A stretch of DNA of 29,757 nucleotides, taken from the IMG/VR virus record IMGVR_UViG_3300044846_000239, positions 1-29,757 of that record; one strand, given 5' to 3'. The DNA is from a virus. Of the stretch, positions 27,027-29,757 are shown in pieces (the stretch's first letter is position 1; every line of letters starts with the position of its first letter). The translations under genes were made by a program, and so were the position numbers. The notes beneath the pieces were generated by a model, which saw only the letters and a list, made by a program, of their open reading frames with translations, made no database searches and was not told the DNA's origin.

Positions 27027-28000
27027 AGATTAATCACCTTGATTTGTTTAGTGGGATAGGTGGCTTCCATTTAGGCTTTGAGAGAGCAGGATATGAAATA
27101 ACATCCTACTTCTCGGAGATAGACAAACACGCAGTCGCAGTTTATAAACATCAATTCCCAACCTCAACCTATGTCGGATCAGTTACAGATGTTCGAGGAG
27201 CAGACCTTCCAAGAATCAACCTCATCACTTTTGGAAGTCCTTGCCAAGATTTCTCACTGGCAGGAAAGCGAAAGGGGATGGAAGGACAAAGAAGTTCTCT
27301 TGTCCTCCAAGCAATCCGTCTTATTAGCGAATGCCGACCAAGTGTATTTGTCTGGGAAAATGTTAAAGGGACATTCTCCTCAAATGATGGCGCAGACTTT
27401 TGGGCGATTATCCAAGCCTTTACCGACATTGGGGGTTATAGACTTGAATGGCAACTGCTTAATACAAGTTGGTTTCTACCCCAAAACCGAGAGCGGATAT
27501 ACCTTGTCGGATATTCTACAAACCCAAGTGGGGGAGGAGTATTTCCTGTCGGAAAAAACGACCGAGAGGCTTATGAGTTACAGGGACAACACATACAAGC
27601 CAATACAATCCTCGCAAGATATGATAGCGGCTCAAACGGAACGTATATCGGTGAACGTGAACTCGCTTCACAAGTAAAACAAATCGGAACTAAACTTGAT
27701 TCTAATGGTGGCACTCAACCTTATCAGCAAGACCGAGTGTACGATGCTGATGGTATTTTGCCTGCTCTTAATCAAGGCAAGAGTGATTTGATTATTAAAG
27801 AGCAATACCGCATCAGAAGGCTAACGCCTATTGAATGCGAACGCTTACAGGGATTTCCCGACCAACATACGGCATATGGCAACTACGATGGAGAAGTGAA
27901 GCCTATGAACAACTCCCAACGCTACAAGCAATGCGGTAACGCAGTAACAGTTGACGTGGTTGCAGCAGTCGCTAAAAAATGCATACCTTTATTTAATTAA
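27023..28000 (+). CDS. DNA (cytosine-5) methyltransferase
   Basis: The 325-aa enzyme has all main C5-MTase motifs: I DLFSGIGGFHLGFE (7-20), IV GSPCQDFS with nucleophile Cys74, VI ENV (112-114), VIII QNRERIYLVG (154-163), a target-recognition region of about 100 residues, IX RRLTPIECERLQGFP (265-279) and X YKQCGNAVTV (301-310). It methylates cytosine in a short unknown sequence, probably shielding phage DNA from host restriction. I choose ATG 27023, overlapping the previous stop; the frame is open to 26999 but that lies within the upstream gene. Bases 27171-27677 also form a 168-codon ORF in the +1 frame. No cognate restriction enzyme is present. Confidence 0.95.
   Translation: MKINHLDLFSGIGGFHLGFERAGYEITSYFSEIDKHAVAVYKHQFPTSTYVGSVTDVRGADLPRINLITFGSPCQDFSLAGKRKGMEGQRSSLVLQAIRLISECRPSVFVWENVKGTFSSNDGADFWAIIQAFTDIGGYRLEWQLLNTSWFLPQNRERIYLVGYSTNPSGGGVFPVGKNDREAYELQGQHIQANTILARYDSGSNGTYIGERELASQVKQIGTKLDSNGGTQPYQQDRVYDADGILPALNQGKSDLIIKEQYRIRRLTPIECERLQGFPDQHTAYGNYDGEVKPMNNSQRYKQCGNAVTVDVVAAVAKKCIPLFN
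27171..27677 (+). CDS. Overlapping +1-frame ORF inside the methyltransferase gene
   Basis: This is a 168-codon ATG-started frame wholly inside the C5 methyltransferase gene. It reads MSDQLQMFEEQTFQESTSSL, LEVLAKISHWQESERGWKDK, later LSKPLPTLGVIDLNGNCLIQ, and GYTLSDILQTQVGEEYFLSE followed by KTTERLM. The last part resembles the TL.DIL...V.EKYFLS.K segment that I know in-frame from other cytosine methyltransferases or companion proteins, which would be surprising in a chance frame. The start codon is well placed and the composition is protein-like. The counter-argument is that conserved motifs IV and VIII of the real enzyme impose patterns on this frame. Confidence 0.5.
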   Translation: MSDQLQMFEEQTFQESTSSLLEVLAKISHWQESERGWKDKEVLLSSKQSVLLANADQVYLSGKMLKGHSPQMMAQTFGRLSKPLPTLGVIDLNGNCLIQVGFYPKTESGYTLSDILQTQVGEEYFLSEKTTERLMSYRDNTYKPIQSSQDMIAAQTERISVNVNSLHK

Positions 28001-28002
28001 CA

Positions 28003-28012
28003 AAAACCAATC
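28003..28012 (+). promoter_or_regulatory. AAAACCAATC leader motif before the exonuclease
   Basis: AAAACCAATC, 2 nt before ATG 28015, in the 14-nt gap after the methyltransferase stop. Confidence 0.55.
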
Positions 28013-28014
28013 TT

Positions 28015-28785
28015 ATGAAAATTATAGAACTTTTAGACGGCAGCACTTGGGATATGGAGACAGTCCTTGAGAAGATGCACGATGACCAATTTTACTACGG
28101 GGTACTCGGCAAAAACGCCCTATCCTCCAGTGCTTGCAAACTGCTGCTAACATCACCCAAGACCTATCACTACGTCACAAAGTATGGCAGCGAGGAGTCT
28201 GATGCGTTTGCAGTAGGCAGGCTCGTTCACCTTATGGCTCTTGAGCCGCATCGCGTAGCGGACTACGAGGTGATTGAGGTGCAGAGCAAGAATGCGAAGG
28301 CTTGGCAGGATGCAAAGGGCAAGCGCAACCTATGCACCCGTAAAGAGTACAACGAAGCTCAAAGGATATCTGATGCGCTCCTGCGTAACGAGAACGTGCT
28401 TGGGCTGCTAACTGGCTGCGAGTTTGAAGTACCAAAGATTGGTATGATTGGCGGCCTGCCCTTTAGGGCGAAGGCTGACATCTATGCTGAAGGGTTTTTG
28501 GCTGACTTAAAAACAACAACCGACCTACGAGCATTTCCCTACTCGGCAAAGAAGTACGGCTACGATGTGCAGGCGTTTATCTACACCCGATTGTTCGGAG
28601 TGCCGATTGATAAGTTCTTCTTTATCGCTATTGACAAGGCAAGCCTTGACATAGGCATCTACTCTGTAAGCCCCGAGTTCGTGGCAGAGGGAGAACGCAA
28701 GACCCTTGAGGCTATTGAAATGTATAAGCAGTTCTTTATCTTGGGCGAAGATTTAGATTCATACACAGTTGTGGGAACCTTATGA
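28015..28785 (+). CDS. RecE/PDDEXK-type exonuclease
   Basis: The 256-aa protein fits the YqaJ/RecE-like PD-(D/E)xK exonucleases: SSACKLLLTSPKTYHYV near the start, FAVGRLVHLMALEP with the conserved Gly-x-x-x-His, then FRAKADIYAEGFLADLKTTT, in which Asp155, Asp164 and Lys166 form the metal site, and YGYDVQAFIYTRLFG with the conserved Gln186. Such enzymes resect double-stranded ends to make 3' overhangs for annealing-based recombination. A dedicated annealing protein was not found; the SSB-like protein could serve. The gene has the leader motif and overlaps the next as ATGA. Confidence 0.85.
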   Translation: MKIIELLDGSTWDMETVLEKMHDDQFYYGVLGKNALSSSACKLLLTSPKTYHYVTKYGSEESDAFAVGRLVHLMALEPHRVADYEVIEVQSKNAKAWQDAKGKRNLCTRKEYNEAQRISDALLRNENVLGLLTGCEFEVPKIGMIGGLPFRAKADIYAEGFLADLKTTTDLRAFPYSAKKYGYDVQAFIYTRLFGVPIDKFFFIAIDKASLDIGIYSVSPEFVAEGERKTLEAIEMYKQFFILGEDLDSYTVVGTL

Positions 28786-29102
28786 GAGCTTTTGAATTAA
28801 GCATTGCTGAAAGTTATGATGTAAATAAAATGTCAGATGTTGAAGGTCATTTTGTTTACCTTCTACTTGATGGCTATGATGTTGTTTATGTTGGAAAAAC
28901 CAACAACGCAAAATCAAGAGTCAAATTCCATAGAATATCAGGAAAGGCATTTGATTCAATTCAATTCATTGAATGCTCTAAATTAGACCAACGACCATTA
29001 GAAAGAGTTTTGATTTACGGATTAAGTCCAAAGTACAATACACAAGTCACTTGGCCTACGGAATCTGATTATTCAGCATCCAAAAAATATTTAAAGCAAT
29101 GA
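28782..29102 (+). CDS. GIY-YIG endonuclease
   Basis: The 106-aa protein has a GIY-YIG nuclease domain: FVYLLLDG (in place of GIY), VVYVGKTNNAKSRVKFHR (YVG, then Arg46 and His50), LERVLI with metal-binding Glu74, and KYNT with Asn86. There is no added DNA-binding domain, so it may be a solitary homing-type or a recombination nuclease. The gene is richer in A/T than its neighbours, like that at 25835, which suggests later arrival. It is inserted with an ATGA overlap after the exonuclease and overlaps the following small gene by 4 nt. Confidence 0.85.
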   Translation: MRAFELSIAESYDVNKMSDVEGHFVYLLLDGYDVVYVGKTNNAKSRVKFHRISGKAFDSIQFIECSKLDQRPLERVLIYGLSPKYNTQVTWPTESDYSASKKYLKQ

Positions 29103-29251
29103 CCGACATCACTAAATGCAGCGGCACAGACTGCCCCCTGAACACAACCTGCTACCGCTATACTGCCCCGACAGGAATGTATCAATCGTTCTTTGTTGGC
29201 ATACCTGTCAAGCACGGCCAATGCGAATACTATTGGAACACTAAACTTTAA
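29099..29251 (+). CDS. Small Cys-motif protein (KC.G..CP....CYRYTA)
   Basis: This 50-aa ORF (MTDITKCSGTDCPLNTTCYR, YTAPTGMYQSFFVGIPVKHG, QCEYYWNTKL) has CX4CX5C plus a further Cys, likely to be a small zinc or disulfide fold. I recall the KC.G..CP....CYR.TA pattern from small phage proteins of Bacteroidetes. It starts in an ATGA overlap with the GIY-YIG gene and ends before a 50-nt gap. Confidence 0.7.
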   Translation: MTDITKCSGTDCPLNTTCYRYTAPTGMYQSFFVGIPVKHGQCEYYWNTKL

Positions 29252-29254
29252 CAT

Positions 29255-29281
29255 AAAACCAATCGTTGCATTTTTTGCAAC
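29255..29281 (+). promoter_or_regulatory. Leader motif followed by a hairpin
   Basis: AAAACCAATC (29255-29264) is followed directly by GTTGCA, a 5-nt T loop and TGCAAC (29265-29281). This copy lies 37 nt from ATG 29302, not 2-7 nt as elsewhere; folding of the hairpin would bring it nearer. No T run follows, so it is not an ordinary terminator. Confidence 0.5.
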
Positions 29282-29301
29282 ACCTCAAATACCAAAGAAT
29301 A

Positions 29302-29424
29302 ATGCAAGATCAGTTTATGAGGATTGCTATGGCGCAGCTCCGTAGCACCTACCCCTTCAAGCCCCAACGCAGAGCAGTAGCTGCTCGGATGTGGGTGAAG
29401 TTTTTAGAGCGTAAGAATGGATAG
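29302..29424 (+). CDS. Small basic protein before the glycosyltransferase
   Basis: This is a 40-aa ORF (MQDQFMRIAMAQLRSTYPFK, PQRRAVAARMWVKFLERKNG), helical and basic. It overlaps the start of the glycosyltransferase by 8 nt and fills the space after the 29251 stop. It has the leader motif and hairpin upstream. No function is visible. Confidence 0.55.
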   Translation: MQDQFMRIAMAQLRSTYPFKPQRRAVAARMWVKFLERKNG

Positions 29425-29757
29425 ACCATTTGTTCTCGCGTTCCACAAGCAGAACTCGGGTGTTTCACACCACAGGACATTTGCACCCTTGATATGCCAC
29501 AAGGATGTAGATGTTTTTTTCATTGAAAAGATTACGGATATTGATCCAGAGATATGGCCGAAGGTTACTCACATCTTTGCCTCAAGAGTATTTCCTGTCG
29601 AGCCATTTGATGACTTTGTAAAGCTCTGCTGTAAGGAGGGTATCAAGCTAATCGTTGACAATGATGACTGGTGGGTGCTACCCCCTACGCATCCTTTGCT
29701 TGGGATTTACTCGGAGCAGATGAGAGAGCGCATCGTGCGATCTATGAAAGCTGCTGA
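29417..29757 (+). CDS. Glycosyltransferase, GT4-like (5' part; continues at base 1)
   Basis: This is the 5' part of the glycosyltransferase that continues at base 1. It starts MDRPFVLAFHKQNSGVSHHR and goes on FFIEKITDIDPEIWPKVTHI, FASRVFPVEPFDDF and GIKLIVDNDDWWVLPP, the N-terminal Rossmann half of a GT-B enzyme: the VDNDD stretch is common in GT4 members. Bases 29655-29757 repeat bases 1-103 exactly, so the two halves make one ORF of 312 codons plus stop. ATG 29417 lies 8 nt before the end of the preceding gene. Confidence 0.85.
   Translation, partial: MDRPFVLAFHKQNSGVSHHRTFAPLICHKDVDVFFIEKITDIDPEIWPKVTHIFASRVFPVEPFDDFVKLCCKEGIKLIVDNDDWWVLPPTHPLLGIYSEQMRERIVRSMKAA
29655..29757 (+). repeat. 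Terminal direct repeat, right copy
   Basis: This is the right-hand copy of the 103-base repeat. It lies within the glycosyltransferase coding sequence, which is not where a physical packaging terminus is usually found, so an assembly overlap is the simpler reading. Confidence 0.95.

Noticed and set aside
1-29757. Prophage/temperate features (integrase, repressor, attachment site)
   Set aside because: None was recognised among the proteins; the DnaA-like gene might regulate but is not a CI-type repressor.

Overview
The window is a complete, circularly closed genome of a small tailed phage, most likely a siphovirus of about 29.65 kb that infects a member of the Bacteroidetes. Bases 1-103 are repeated exactly at 29655-29757, so the linear ends are an arbitrary cut, and one glycosyltransferase gene runs across it (29417 to the end, then on to 701). 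All genes are on the + strand, packed tightly, mostly with ATGA-type stop/start overlaps. The host assignment rests on promoters of the Bacteroidetes type (TTTG / about 19-20 nt / TAnnTTTG), the near absence of Shine-Dalgarno sequences, and protein families I know mainly from Bacteroidetes phages. No integrase, repressor, tRNA, transposon or CRISPR array was seen, which suggests a virulent lifestyle.

Layout. (1) 29417-2585: a host-like cassette of two glycosyltransferases, a SAM methyltransferase and a PP-loop (PAPS-reductase-like) protein. (2) 2582-4308: HNH nuclease, probable small terminase and large terminase. (3) 4330-10996: tail module with a chaperone-like gene carrying a T9 slippery site and an overlapping -1 frame, two tail-completion/neck-like proteins, two large probable tail-tip proteins and the tape measure. 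(4) 10993-17283: head module with an XkdF-type protease, scaffold-like protein, major capsid protein, tail-tube-like protein, portal with an extra Cys/His domain, and adaptor; terminators follow the capsid and tube genes. (5) 17273-19678: motif-bearing small protein and adhesin-like fibre. (6) 19681-21126: lysis cassette of two holin-like proteins, an M15 endolysin and a one-gene spanin. (7) 21127-21409: AT-rich, repeat-dense gap with the early promoter, the best origin candidate. (8) 21410-29424: early/replication module with a DUF3310-like protein, RusA, an SSB-like protein, a RecA/DnaB-like ATPase, a DnaA-domain-IV-like protein, a sigma-like factor, nucleases, a C5 DNA methyltransferase, an exonuclease, a GIY-YIG nuclease and many small proteins.

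How it fits together. The early genes would build a recombination-dependent replication machine (ATPase, SSB-like protein, exonuclease, RusA) and methylate the DNA. The sigma-like protein may redirect transcription. The late operon then packages DNA, builds head and tail, and lyses a Gram-negative envelope using holin, peptidase and a lipoprotein spanin.

The most unusual signals are: a 168-codon ORF lying in the +1 frame wholly inside the C5 methyltransferase gene; a dual-coding T9 frameshift site; a DGG..E...C cassette recurring four times in three putative virion proteins; and two module-specific leader motifs, one of which (AAAACCAATC) precedes every non-overlapping start of the early module after the first gene.
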